A DNA stretch of 12,511 bases from a bacterium (GTDB lineage Bacteria > Dependentiae > Babeliae > Babeliales > RVW-14): positions 1 to 12,511 of the forward strand of contig RGUK01000033.1 in assembly GCA_010027825.1 (NCBI GenBank), given 5' to 3'. Both the position numbers and the translations under genes were made by a program. Numbering within the stretch: the first letter of the stretch is position 1; each line of letters begins with the position of its first letter. The notes beneath the pieces were generated by a model. That model was given only the letters and a program-made list of their open reading frames with translations. It did no database searches and was not told the DNA's origin. Positions 1-6,382 of the stretch are shown piece by piece.

Positions 1-192
1 GGGGCTGTATATCTGAATAAGAAGATGTATAAAGAGGCGATAGAGCAGTTTGGAAAGTCATTAAAACTTAACCCTAATTATGTGAACGCGTATAGCAATA
101 TAGGCAGGGCATATTACTTTAATCATCAGTATAACGAAGCCATTAATGCTTTTAGTACTGAAATGAAACTTGACCCTAAAGCCTATATATAA
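1..192 (+). CDS. TPR-repeat protein, C-terminal fragment
   Basis: The open frame enters from the left edge and stops at TAA 190-192, giving 63 residues. It shows tetratricopeptide repeat spacing: YKEAIEQFGKSLKLNPNY, then NAYSNIGRAYYFNHQYNEAI, then a third half ending KLDPKAYI. The A-x-x-x-F and L-x-P pattern at 34-residue period is the TPR consensus, so the protein is probably a scaffold for protein-protein contacts. It is the only gene on the + strand. It ends immediately after a KLDPKA motif, where a further helix would normally begin, and only a few bases before a repeat pair, so the gene may have been cut by an insertion. The 5' end lies outside the window. Confidence 0.8.
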   Translation, partial: GAVYLNKKMYKEAIEQFGKSLKLNPNYVNAYSNIGRAYYFNHQYNEAINAFSTEMKLDPKAYI

Positions 193-195
193 TCG

Positions 196-235
196 CCAAA
201 ACGAAAAGTACAAATCCTCCAAAACGAAAAGTACA
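196..235. repeat. Two direct copies of a 17-bp repeat, 23-bp period
   Basis: CCAAAACGAAAAGTACA occurs at 196-212 and again at 219-235, identical, with 6 bases between. The copies lie between the end of the TPR fragment and the terminator of the phage operon. Repeats of this size and spacing are typical of transposase-binding sites at ends of Mu-like phages or IS21-family elements. No transposase is in the window, so the role is inferred. Confidence 0.75.
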
Positions 236-242
236 TGACTTT

Positions 243-269
243 AATAAAAATGCCCCCATCACGGGGGCA
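243..269 (-). terminator. Rho-independent terminator of the minus-strand operon
   Basis: On the minus strand TGCCCCC (269 to 263) pairs with GGGGGCA (257 to 251) around a 5-base loop and is followed by a T-run (250-246, TTTTT, then ATTAA). The hairpin begins 10 bases after the stop codon of the methyltransferase gene, the last gene of the operon. Confidence 0.85.
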
Positions 270-279
270 CTTTCAGTCA

Positions 280-1077
280 TCACAGTATAGGTAGGTCATA
301 ATTATAGGTCATCACTTCAACTTTAGGCTTGCCCCGCCTACCGCTCACATTGTTTACACTCACGTACTGCTCCACACTTTTTTGTCCCCAACCATACTCA
401 TTTCGGTAGCGTTCAAGCACGTCAGACGGGTAAGAACTGAGCAAAAACTTACCCTTAATGCCCGCCAACGCCTGCAATAATCGCTCAAAATCAGCCTCTG
501 TATAGCCTCCGTAATGCCCCATGTGGGCATTAAAATACGGTGGGTCAACGTAAAAAAACGCATCCGCACAGTCCCGGCTTTTAATGATATACACCGCATC
601 CGCACACTCTATCTGCACGTTCTGAAGCCTAATCGCGTAGTCATGTGTAAACTCCCGCACCTTATTCGCAATCTTTTTGCTTGTCGTACTCTTGGCTTTA
701 TCATAGCCCCAACTCCCGTCAATCATGCTCGCAAAGCTCTCTTGCGCCAGCACCCACACCGCCCAAGCACGCTTCAATTCGTTAAATAAATGCGAATTAT
801 TATACACAATACTCGCATCTTTATGCTGCCTGCGGCTATGCAGCGTTATCTGAACTTCGCTTTGAAGGCTCACAAAATCGCGCTGCATTACTTTGTAAAA
901 GTTAATTAACTCGGCATTTGTGTCATTAATGACCTCAACGCCGCTACGCTCTTTCGCAAAAAGAACGGCAGCACCTCCGGCAAAAGGTTCAGCATAAAGG
1001 GTGTGGACAGGGAACATCGGCAGCAGAACAGACACAAGTTTCTGCTTGCCGCCATAGTAAGTAATTGGCGGTTTCAT
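280..1077 (-). CDS. D12-class DNA adenine methyltransferase (Dam-like)
   Basis: The product is a 265-residue N6-adenine DNA methyltransferase that would transfer a methyl group from S-adenosylmethionine to adenine in a short target. The order of motifs is that of the D12/alpha class: PPITYYGGKQKL at residues 3-14 (the KxxL/GGK start motif), the AdoMet-binding AEPFAGGAAVLF near residues 29-40, an acidic INDTN at 50-54, and the catalytic DPPYF near residue 178. The length is normal for Dam. It is the last gene of the tail operon, 82 bases after the tail fibre-like gene and just before the terminator. Phage Dam enzymes usually protect phage DNA from host restriction or mimic host methylation. 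The target site cannot be read from the sequence. Confidence 0.93.
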   Translation of the reverse strand: MKPPITYYGGKQKLVSVLLPMFPVHTLYAEPFAGGAAVLFAKERSGVEVINDTNAELINFYKVMQRDFVSLQSEVQITLHSRRQHKDASIVYNNSHLFNELKRAWAVWVLAQESFASMIDGSWGYDKAKSTTSKKIANKVREFTHDYAIRLQNVQIECADAVYIIKSRDCADAFFYVDPPYFNAHMGHYGGYTEADFERLLQALAGIKGKFLLSSYPSDVLERYRNEYGWGQKSVEQYVSVNNVSGRRGKPKVEVMTYNYDLPIL

Positions 1078-1159
1078 AGTGATTAGTTAGTTTTCATGGC
1101 AAAAATAACAACGGCAAACCAATACCCACCACATAATTATCCCCAATCCACTGCCATCA

Positions 1160-2023
1160 CTACGCCACCCTATCGCGCTGAAATATCAACGTAAAGTTCC
1201 CGCTGATAACATTAGCTACTAATGGCTTAATAAACTTCACCTTTATTTTCCCATCAGTATCTATCTTAGCGTTTAGCGTAGGTATATACACCCCTGCCCC
1301 GCCAATAATAGTATAATCGCTCATTTGCACGGAAAAATGATGCTCCGCCAACGAATTAATACCCGTTATGTCAATTATTTCATAAAAAATAGGCGAGGCG
1401 TTAAAATTCTGCGCATTCGCCGTTGTAAACGACCCATACACCATTACCTGACCCGTCAGCCAATCTACAGTATAGCTTATATTAGTAGTAACACTACCAT
1501 AGCCGCTACTGGTAGTATTGGATTGTGTAAATAAATCATTGCCTCGCCTCGCCTTCATGCCGAATTGCTCTGCGAACTCTCGCTCCACGCCAAACGGAAA
1601 GGTAGTATCATTAATGGTAAGACCACCAGTATAAGCAACAAGAGAGCCAATACGCTCTGTAATAGCATCCACACTGGTGCCATTATGATACGTTAACGCT
1701 TCATTACTATCTATCGTCTGGATGTGCAATATATTTGGGCTGGTAGCTAAACTTATGTCGTAATCAGTCTCCGGCATACGAACAATCTCACCACCATAAT
1801 AATAATAGCCGGCTGCTATCCGATAGGTCGTACCGCCAACCGCAGAATTGCCCATACCCGATAACACCACAGGTCTCGCCCTGCTACCGAAAGAACCACC
1901 TGGAAAAGTCTCAACCTGCTTCATAAGCTCTAACAACACCTCCTTATAGCTCTGTTGCATTATGCCCAACTCGTCCTGTGTCAACGGAAAGCCTCCCGGC
2001 TGTGTAAAATCAATTAATTTCAT
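1160..2023 (-). CDS. Tail fibre-like structural protein
   Basis: The start chosen is ATG 2021-2023, giving 287 residues beginning MKLIDFTQPGGFPLTQDEL. An upstream in-frame ATG at 2071 would add 16 residues that overlap the preceding gene and is less likely. The chosen ATG is preceded by an A/T-rich leader with TTAAAATATATATAA. The N-terminal 40 residues (FTQPGGFPLTQDELGIMQQSY) look like the attachment region of Bacteroidetes phage tail appendage proteins, and the middle (AAGYYYYGGEIVRMP near 85-100) resembles a segment common in phage receptor-region structural proteins. It lies directly after the gpI-like gene, the usual place for a tail fibre. No enzyme motif, signal peptide or membrane segment is seen. 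Receptor binding is inferred from position. Confidence 0.6.
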   Translation of the reverse strand: MKLIDFTQPGGFPLTQDELGIMQQSYKEVLLELMKQVETFPGGSFGSRARPVVLSGMGNSAVGGTTYRIAAGYYYYGGEIVRMPETDYDISLATSPNILHIQTIDSNEALTYHNGTSVDAITERIGSLVAYTGGLTINDTTFPFGVEREFAEQFGMKARRGNDLFTQSNTTSSGYGSVTTNISYTVDWLTGQVMVYGSFTTANAQNFNASPIFYEIIDITGINSLAEHHFSVQMSDYTIIGGAGVYIPTLNAKIDTDGKIKVKFIKPLVANVISGNFTLIFQRDRVA

Positions 2024-2032
2024 ATTTATATA

Positions 2033-2050
2033 TATTTTAACGTTAAAAAT
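2033..2050 (-). promoter_or_regulatory. A/T-rich leader motif before the tail fibre-like gene
   Basis: On the minus strand the core TTAAAATA ends 9 bases before ATG 2023, preceded by AACG. The same core precedes the sheath, tube and Ser/His-rich genes. Bacteroidetes genes often lack Shine-Dalgarno sites and use A-rich leaders, so this is probably a translation initiation region; a promoter role is possible. Confidence 0.5.
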
Positions 2051-2574
2051 TAAATTACTATCACATCCCAAGTCCTGCCCGGCAGCCGATAACGGTTCAC
2101 AAGCGCATTCATTCGCGCATTGTCATAACCCAAGCCCGTTGGCATAACAATAAAGAAATCAAAACCTATATACACCAACGCCTCATCACGCGTGTACAGC
2201 CAACGCGGAGAGTGATAAGTCGTAGTGCCCGTCTCTGCCCGCGTCCCAAGCCACAGCGGAGCCTCATAAGGCAGTAGCGCAGCCGTTTCAGACCGCATAG
2301 CCAAATACAGCAACAGGTCGCTATAAGGGTCAATAATATAAATACGCCGCAGGCTCTCGTCAAACGTATCGTTCAGCGCGGCTTCCATATAACACACCTG
2401 GCTCGTATGCGTCAACAAATACACATTCGCAGCCCTGTTCGTGCCAAACACTTCATACACCGCCTGCACACCCGCAAGCAGCACGCCTACCCATGCCTCC
2501 ATAATCGCCTTCCGCAACCGCACCGGCAGCAGCAACCTCCCCAACCTTTCATAATTTATATCAAAATATCCCAT
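2050..2574 (-). CDS. Putative gpI/Mu gp48-like baseplate-to-fibre protein
   Basis: Starting at ATG 2572-2574 (MGYFDINYERLGRLLLP) the protein has 174 residues. A longer frame to 2679 adds 35 residues encoded by interspersed repeats and is probably not translated. The chosen ATG is immediately preceded by the end of a repeat (GACGGAAAT). The N-terminal region (LLLPVRLRKAIMEAWVGVLLAG) is a likely amphipathic helix, followed by a compact domain with VYLLTHTSQVCYMEAALND. The position after the baseplate J-like gene and before the fibre-like gene is that of P2 gpI or Mu gp48, which link the baseplate wedge to the fibres. I see no diagnostic motif, so the call rests on gene order. Confidence 0.5.
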   Translation of the reverse strand: MGYFDINYERLGRLLLPVRLRKAIMEAWVGVLLAGVQAVYEVFGTNRAANVYLLTHTSQVCYMEAALNDTFDESLRRIYIIDPYSDLLLYLAMRSETAALLPYEAPLWLGTRAETGTTTYHSPRWLYTRDEALVYIGFDFFIVMPTGLGYDNARMNALVNRYRLPGRTWDVIVI

Positions 2575-2580
2575 ATTTCC

Positions 2581-2617
2581 GTCATTGCGAGGGAGCGAAG
2601 CGAACCGAAGCAACCTC
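2581..2617. repeat. Interspersed repeat, family A copy 1
   Basis: It begins GTCATTGCGAG and ends GAAGCAACCTC with a variable purine-rich centre. Other copies are at 7197-7230, 11149-11184 and 11311-11347, all in the same orientation. It ends (minus-strand sense) 6 bases before the start codon of the gpI-like gene. Such short repeats are common in bacterial chromosomes and resemble REP or miniature elements. Confidence 0.85.
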
Positions 2618-2624
2618 AATTTAA

Positions 2625-2637
2625 GGGGCGAAGCCCC
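2625..2637. repeat. Small perfect hairpin between repeats
   Basis: GGGGC (2625-2629), loop GAA, GCCCC (2633-2637). It lies between family A and family B repeats in the spacer between the J-like and gpI-like genes. There is no following T-run on the minus strand, so it is not a good terminator; it is more likely part of the repeat mosaic. Confidence 0.6.
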
Positions 2638-2649
2638 GTGATAAATCAG

Positions 2650-2686
2650 CGTAGGGTAAAGCCACCGTAGGTGGCGCAACCCTACG
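2650..2686. repeat. Nested palindromic repeat, family B copy 1
   Basis: Outer arms CGTAGGGT (2650-2657) and ACCCTACG (2679-2686) enclose a second perfect stem GCCACC/GGTGGC (2661-2666 and 2670-2675). Related CGTAGGG-type sequence occurs at 9336-9359 and 11101-11142. It fills the 126-base spacer between two baseplate genes together with the neighbouring family A copy. Confidence 0.85.
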
Positions 2687-2700
2687 TAAAACCCAACAAA

Positions 2701-3516
2701 TCAATAAGCAATATACCCAACATTACTGTCAAAATAACTCTCATCCAAAACCAAATAACCCGCATCCGGAGCAGCCTGAACCGTAAACGCACTATAACCG
2801 CCGCCCCCTGCCGGCTGACTCTCCGCAAGTGTAACGCGGCAGATAGTAACACCATCCACCGCCTGTACCGCGTCCACCAATCGGTTCAGCACAAACACAC
2901 CGTTAAACGGCAAATCTGCCAAAAATGCCTTCACCGCATCTTTTACAGGCGTGGTCGCAGTACCGTCCAACCGTTCCCCGCTGGCATTAAGCACTAAGGC
3001 ATCATAATAGATTTCTAATGCTAAATGCAAGTCATCGCCATCTTGCGTGGTAACATTGAGGTGAACTCCCGCGTCTTTTACTCGGCTCATATACAGCGCA
3101 AGCGCATCGCGCTCTCCGGAGCTTAGCGGTGCAAGCACACCGCTCACCGTCTTCGCCACCTTTATCCGCAACACACCGCTTATCTCCTCCGCAGCAGCCT
3201 CCGTTACTATCTGCGCAGCCGCGTCAACAACCGCATACACATCGCTATCCTCCAGAAGCGCATAACCGTATTGAAAGGCTTTTGCCTTCAGTACATACCA
3301 CTTCATGGTGTGCACCCGCTGCGCGGCTATCAGCGCAGCCACCTCCGCTTTATGGCTGTCAAACAGCTTCTCAAGCGTCCATATCCCCACCGCCACTATA
3401 TACAGCCACAACCGCCATATCGCAGTCGCACTCGTACTGTCCAAGCCCGCAAGCCGGCTATCCGCCTCCTTCGCAGCCACCAAACTCTCATTTATTACCG
3501 CTATCGTCCTTGCCAT
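2701..3516 (-). CDS. Baseplate J-like wedge protein
   Basis: The product has 271 residues starting MARTIAVINESL. The C-terminal half fits the baseplate J family pattern: a segment with YYDALVLNASGERLDG near residues 170-185, then TTPVKDAVKAFLADLPFNGVF, then LVDAVQAVDGV near 212-222, which is the PV-AI-YL-LPFNG and L-DAIQ-V-GV signature seen in this family. The N-terminal region has a hydrophobic, Trp-rich helix (IWRLWLYIVAVGIWTLEKLF, residues 33-52) that may pack in the baseplate and need not be a membrane helix. It is shorter than Mu gp47 (about 360 residues). It follows the LysM-like and gp25-like genes, as expected for a wedge protein. Start ATG 3514-3516 is preceded by an A/T-rich leader. 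Confidence 0.65.
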   Translation of the reverse strand: MARTIAVINESLVAAKEADSRLAGLDSTSATAIWRLWLYIVAVGIWTLEKLFDSHKAEVAALIAAQRVHTMKWYVLKAKAFQYGYALLEDSDVYAVVDAAAQIVTEAAAEEISGVLRIKVAKTVSGVLAPLSSGERDALALYMSRVKDAGVHLNVTTQDGDDLHLALEIYYDALVLNASGERLDGTATTPVKDAVKAFLADLPFNGVFVLNRLVDAVQAVDGVTICRVTLAESQPAGGGGYSAFTVQAAPDAGYLVLDESYFDSNVGYIAY

Positions 3517-3553
3517 TTAATTATTATTTAATCGCTGTTTAAATACTGTTTAA

Positions 3554-3778
3554 TTAGGAATTTAAAGTTGCTATTGTAATGCCGTTTACCCTCAAATCCT
3601 TCACCACTGCCGGTTCTGTTACTATGGTTGCACCAATATTTACGGCTGCGCCAACCTCCGGAACATCACTTATAGCAATGCCATTAGCCGCAGCCACATC
3701 CATAACTGCCTCCATTGTTCCGGCATTCGTTAATACAACATCAATCAAATTCTGCCCGTATTTTACTATATACTCCAT
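3554..3778 (-). CDS. LysM-like small tail protein (gpX type)
   Basis: From ATG 3776-3778 the protein has 74 residues beginning MEYIVKYGQNLIDVV. A GTG at 3785-3787 would add three residues. The first 45 residues follow the LysM pattern: EYIVKYGQNLIDVV, then TMEAVMDVAAANGI, then a VGAAVNI turn where LysM domains have PGxxL. Small LysM proteins of this kind (P2 gpX type) sit at the tail tube or baseplate. It is placed between the gp25-like gene (11-base gap) and the J-like gene. The C-terminal 25 residues are an extra Val/Ile-rich tail of unknown role. Confidence 0.65.
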   Translation of the reverse strand: MEYIVKYGQNLIDVVLTNAGTMEAVMDVAAANGIAISDVPEVGAAVNIGATIVTEPAVVKDLRVNGITIATLNS

Positions 3779-3789
3779 ATTATTCACTA

Positions 3790-4083
3790 TTAATAATGAG
3801 CGTCTGCTCGTAATGTTCCGAAAGCATCTATACCTACACCCACTATCGTCATGCCATCTTTAATGAATTGCATAGAAACCTCCTGTAACAAACCTCCACT
3901 ACCTTCATCGTTCAGAAACCTAAACGCACCAACACCAACAGTAGGCTGTTGCTTCCAGTCTCCCTTACTGTCAACGATGAGTGCCTTCTGATGCTGCGCA
4001 GTGCTCTCATCCACAACCCAATCACCTCCCGCTATCTGCAAGTCGTTATCCTCATCCGTCATTATGTCATATACCTGTTTCAT
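3790..4083 (-). CDS. gp25/gpW-like baseplate wedge protein
   Basis: The protein has 97 residues, a normal size for this family. DLQIAGGDWVVDESTAQHQ near residues 15-33 corresponds to the usual D-x-x-GD-x-x-x-x-x-x-x-x-Q segment, and QPTVGVGAF near 46-54 to the P-x-x-G-x-G segment; LLQEVSMQFIKDGMTI fits the following helix and strand. gp25-like proteins form part of the wedge that holds the baseplate together. It begins one base after the stop of the Ser/His-rich gene (TGATATG) and is followed closely by the LysM-like and J-like genes, so translational coupling is likely. Confidence 0.7.
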   Translation of the reverse strand: MKQVYDIMTDEDNDLQIAGGDWVVDESTAQHQKALIVDSKGDWKQQPTVGVGAFRFLNDEGSGGLLQEVSMQFIKDGMTIVGVGIDAFGTLRADAHY

Positions 4084-4084
4084 A

Positions 4085-4507
4085 TCACTTTAAAAGAAAG
4101 AAGTCTTTAATTTTGTTTAAAAAAGAACAAATACTGCTCTTCCAACCGATGCGTTGAGGGGGCACATGAGCGGCAGCTAACCTGCTACTTCTTGGCACAT
4201 GAGCGGCAGCTAACCTGCTACTTCTTGGCGCATAGCTCCCACTGCCCCTATAGCCTGCAGTGCTGTTGCTCGGTTCTGCAGCAGAACTATTCGCTTGCAA
4301 ATCGTTGACTTGCATCATCTGCGAATTTAAAAAACCAAAGTCCCCGCTATCGTTACTATTAACAGGCACATCATGATGATTACTATGCGCGTCATGGCTG
4401 TGCGAACTATAATCGGTATGGTGATAACTGTTGCTATCCGAAGGCGAACTCCAACTACTATCCGAAGGTGAACTCCAACCACTATCTCCTGAAAAAAAAT
4501 CACTCAT
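4085..4507 (-). CDS. Ser/His-rich low-complexity protein with internal repeats, function unknown
   Basis: The 140-residue product is not recognised. The N-terminal part repeats WSSPSDS twice (24-nt DNA repeat), followed by a His-rich stretch (HHTDYSSHSHDAHSNHHD, about residues 29-46), a Ser/Asn-rich linker, two perfect copies of PRSSRLAAAHV (33-nt DNA repeat) and a basic amphipathic end (FLNKIKDFF). It lies between the baseplate spike and gp25-like genes in the same direction, with its own A/T-rich leader, so expression is likely. The low complexity and tandem DNA repeats set it apart from its neighbours. The His cluster could bind metal; there is no PAAR motif. It may be a disordered accessory protein or recent insertion. 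Confidence 0.6.
   Translation of the reverse strand: MSDFFSGDSGWSSPSDSSWSSPSDSNSYHHTDYSSHSHDAHSNHHDVPVNSNDSGDFGFLNSQMMQVNDLQANSSAAEPSNSTAGYRGSGSYAPRSSRLAAAHVPRSSRLAAAHVPPQRIGWKSSICSFLNKIKDFFLLK
4161..4226. repeat. Perfect 33-bp tandem duplication
   Basis: The unit at 4161-4193 (starting GGCACATGAGCGGCAGC) is repeated without change at 4194-4226. It encodes PRSSRLAAAHV twice. Perfect identity, including third codon positions, suggests a recent duplication, or an assembly artefact. Confidence 0.95.
4434..4481. repeat. 24-bp tandem repeat, two copies
   Basis: CTATCCGAAGG-Y-GAACTCCA-ACYA units at 4434-4457 and 4458-4481 differ at two positions. They encode the WSSPSDS-type repeat at the N-terminus of the Ser/His-rich protein. 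Confidence 0.9.
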
Positions 4508-4520
4508 AAAATTTATTATT

Positions 4521-4584
4521 TATTTTAACTTTTTATTTATACAATCATAGCCAATCATTTAATCACAAAAATCACAGTTCAGAC
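4521..4584 (-). promoter_or_regulatory. 64-bp intergenic leader block, copy 1 (repeat family C)
   Basis: This spacer between the spike and Ser/His-rich genes has TATTTTAACTTTTTATT at its left end, AATCATAG at 4543-4550, then several AATCA units and GTTCAGAC at its right end. The same elements in the same order make up 9813-9876, also 64 bp. In minus-strand sense the block starts at the stop codon of the spike gene and ends with AAAAAGTTAAAATA 13 bases before the next ATG. It could be a transcription or translation signal, or a mobile intergenic repeat. Confidence 0.7.
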
Positions 4585-5160
4585 AAGTATCCCATCCAAC
4601 TGCCCCTTCACCGCATCAAACGCAGCAGCATTAACCGGAACACCGCTCGGTCCCACCGCCGTAGGCACAGTAATAAGTTTTATCTGGTCAATCAGCCCAT
4701 CAAGCACATCTTTAAGGCTCACACCGTTGACTTCAATATGCACCCCGGTTCCCCGCGCAACGATAATAGTACCATCGCCCCCTGCCGTATTGTTAACAAT
4801 ATTAACCTCATCGCTATTAACCAACATTTGCGTTCTACTCCCTTCCGGGTCCCCAACCGACCACTGAAACTCGTCAATAATACTCGTCTTCACCACCCCC
4901 CACTTGCCGGGTCCATCAATCTCCGCCACCCATACCGTGCTATCCACCGCCGGGCGAATGTACACCCCGCCCATATACATCTCAACCCCATTCAGCAGCA
5001 CCCCCTCCGTTGGATTCTCCTCCAAGTCCACACTTAAAAGAACAGTACACTCACTGCCATCAACTGCAATCACCTTGCCCATCATTACACTATGCCTGTT
5101 TGCGCTGCCATTCGCAATATGCCTGATTGAATCTATTATTTTACTTCCGTTTATGCTCAT
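4579..5160 (-). CDS. Baseplate spike protein (gpV/Mu gp45-like)
   Basis: ATG 5158-5160 is chosen because it follows the hub gene stop by one base (TAAAATG); an in-frame ATG at 5187 would overlap the hub gene. The 193-residue product starts MSINGSKIID. An N-terminal helix is followed by a beta-rich region that fits an OB-fold (GKVIAVDGSECTVLLSVD near 29-46, then VYIRPAVDSTVWVAEID), as in gpV/gp45 membrane-piercing spikes. A repetitive beta stretch (VNSDEVNIVNNTAGGDGTI) leads to GVHIEVNGVSLKDVLDGL, and the end contains TAVGPSGVPVN. Its place just after the hub gene is the standard one. It would form the central spike trimer under the tail tube. No HxH metal site is visible at the tip. Confidence 0.72.
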   Translation of the reverse strand: MSINGSKIIDSIRHIANGSANRHSVMMGKVIAVDGSECTVLLSVDLEENPTEGVLLNGVEMYMGGVYIRPAVDSTVWVAEIDGPGKWGVVKTSIIDEFQWSVGDPEGSRTQMLVNSDEVNIVNNTAGGDGTIIVARGTGVHIEVNGVSLKDVLDGLIDQIKLITVPTAVGPSGVPVNAAAFDAVKGQLDGILV

Positions 5161-5161
5161 T

Positions 5162-6196
5162 TTATTTTGCTTTAGAATTAAATCCAATGCGCGGTCCTAT
5201 ATCTACAATTCTCCGCGCTCCGTTTTGCCCAAATTGCACCTCTGTCCCCGCTATAAGATACTTACCGGTAAGCGTCTTATAATCCTTATCTACTATTGTC
5301 GCCTCCCAACCGGGTTGACAATAAGGTTGTAAAAATCCAGTAATCTTACCCTCGTAGCCTTCATAATTGCGCGTATTTTGCACCTCTTCTGCAATAGCCT
5401 TCATAAACTTAGCATCGCCTATATTATTCAATGTCGCCACCACGCGCCTATCCGAACTTTTTACTTCTGCGGTTGTTTGAATCCTATCTCCCGTAACACC
5501 CATATTATTGACAATAAGCCGAACACGCTCCGTTATCTCGCGCTTCCGCAAATTATTATCCTTAATACAGTTGTAACCCAGCCGGTACTTTACCTCCCCC
5601 ATAGCAGAAGCAACACCCTTAGCAGCATCGCTGTAGGTAAAACCGCACCATAGCGTTTTGGCATTCACAAAATATAAATTCAGTGCTCCTTGCGTCAACT
5701 TTTTTATCTCTTCCACTATATCACAGCCGGTGGCTGCCGTTACCTTTAACCTTGTAAAAGGTATATTACACCCCTCTTGCAGCGCAATGCTAATATCTGT
5801 TCGTTCCGCTATCAGTCCTAACAATTCTTTTACATTTGTTCCATTTTTATACATTTTCGTTACCTCCACCTTTGTACGCAGTTGATAGCTGTAACCCTCA
5901 CATTCCAATTCCATCATCAATTCTCCGCTTACCCTTATAGCCCGAACAAATCCTTCAAACTCAACCTGCAAGTCTCCATCATAACCCAACACTATCAGCA
6001 CGCCATCACCTTCTTTTACCACATCGCCTGGCATACGCTCAGCAATAACACCGTTCTTACTCTTAATATACCACCGGTGAGGCAGTTGTATCGTTGCAGT
6101 ATCTGTATAGCTCTTCACACTCTTGCGAACATTCACATAGTGAACGCCGCTGAACGAGTATTTTCCTATTATTATTTTACTGTTCAATTTAACCAT
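5162..6196 (-). CDS. Baseplate hub protein (gp27/Mu gp44-like)
   Basis: The product has 344 residues, typical for gpD/gp44-type hub proteins. It begins MVKLNSKIIIGKYSF and has an early KSYTDTATIQLPHRW segment (residues 28-42) like the D-x-A-x-I-x-L-P segment of the hub first domain. GDGVLIVLGYDGDLQVEFEG (about 63-82) and GELMMELECEGYSYQL follow, then a helical domain (TNVKELLGLIAERTDI) and a second beta domain. The C-terminal GYEGKITGFLQPYCQPGWEATI is the usual GxIxxFxxPxxxPG-type element. The hub trimer caps the tail tube and carries the spike encoded next. It starts 7 bases after the small membrane-protein gene. No lysozyme domain is fused. Confidence 0.75.
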   Translation of the reverse strand: MVKLNSKIIIGKYSFSGVHYVNVRKSVKSYTDTATIQLPHRWYIKSKNGVIAERMPGDVVKEGDGVLIVLGYDGDLQVEFEGFVRAIRVSGELMMELECEGYSYQLRTKVEVTKMYKNGTNVKELLGLIAERTDISIALQEGCNIPFTRLKVTAATGCDIVEEIKKLTQGALNLYFVNAKTLWCGFTYSDAAKGVASAMGEVKYRLGYNCIKDNNLRKREITERVRLIVNNMGVTGDRIQTTAEVKSSDRRVVATLNNIGDAKFMKAIAEEVQNTRNYEGYEGKITGFLQPYCQPGWEATIVDKDYKTLTGKYLIAGTEVQFGQNGARRIVDIGPRIGFNSKAK

Positions 6197-6203
6197 ACAT
6201 CTG

Positions 6204-6377
6204 TCATTTTGTCAGCCCATTACAAACAAGCATAATGTATCGCAACAATAAATAAACCGCTATAATCATCGCTATGCCCTTAAATGGATAGGGTATCGGC
6301 AATATCGCCACCGCCCAAATGCAAACAATCATTATCGCAACCATTATGACCATCCCTAAAAATTCACTTATCTTCAT
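6204..6377 (-). CDS. Small two-helix membrane protein, function unknown
   Basis: ATG 6375-6377 to TGA 6204-6206 encodes 57 residues: MKISEFLGMVIMVAIMIVC and onward, with a hydrophobic helix at about residues 7-26, a short turn with LPIPYPFKG (26-34), and a second hydrophobic helix at about 35-53. It begins 5 bases after the stop of the DUF6046-like gene and ends 7 bases before the hub gene start, so it fills an otherwise empty gap exactly and is likely translated. It is not recognised. Two-helix products of this size include holins and superinfection-exclusion proteins, but its position in the baseplate region is unusual for lysis genes. The turn coincides with a short palindromic repeat at 6276-6295. 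Confidence 0.7.
   Translation of the reverse strand: MKISEFLGMVIMVAIMIVCIWAVAILPIPYPFKGIAMIIAVYLLLRYIMLVCNGLTK
6276..6295. repeat. Short palindromic repeat GCCCT-n-AGGGTAT, copy 1
   Basis: GCCCT at 6276-6280 is followed after 8 bases by AGGGTAT. The same arrangement occurs at 7270-7284 and 7369-7388 in the tape measure gene. All three encode P-Y-P followed by F, T or I and then K or R on the minus strand. Confidence 0.6.
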
Positions 6378-6382
6378 AATTG

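Noticed and set aside
196..235. Possible CRISPR remnant from 17-bp repeats
   Set aside because: The repeats are too short, only two occur, and the intervening sequence is 6 bases.
1078..1159. A tiny gene between the fibre-like and methyltransferase genes
   Set aside because: Only frames of about 16 codons or fewer are present.
2575..2679. The longer N-terminus of the gpI-like protein
   Set aside because: It consists of repeat-encoded residues ending RNDG; ATG 2574 gives a compact protein.
3129..3542. Proline/glutamine-rich + strand ORFs over the baseplate J-like gene
   Set aside because: They are antisense shadows with biased composition and no leader.
4161..4226. Possible CRISPR array from 33-bp repeats
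   Set aside because: The two copies are directly adjacent with no spacers and lie in an open frame.
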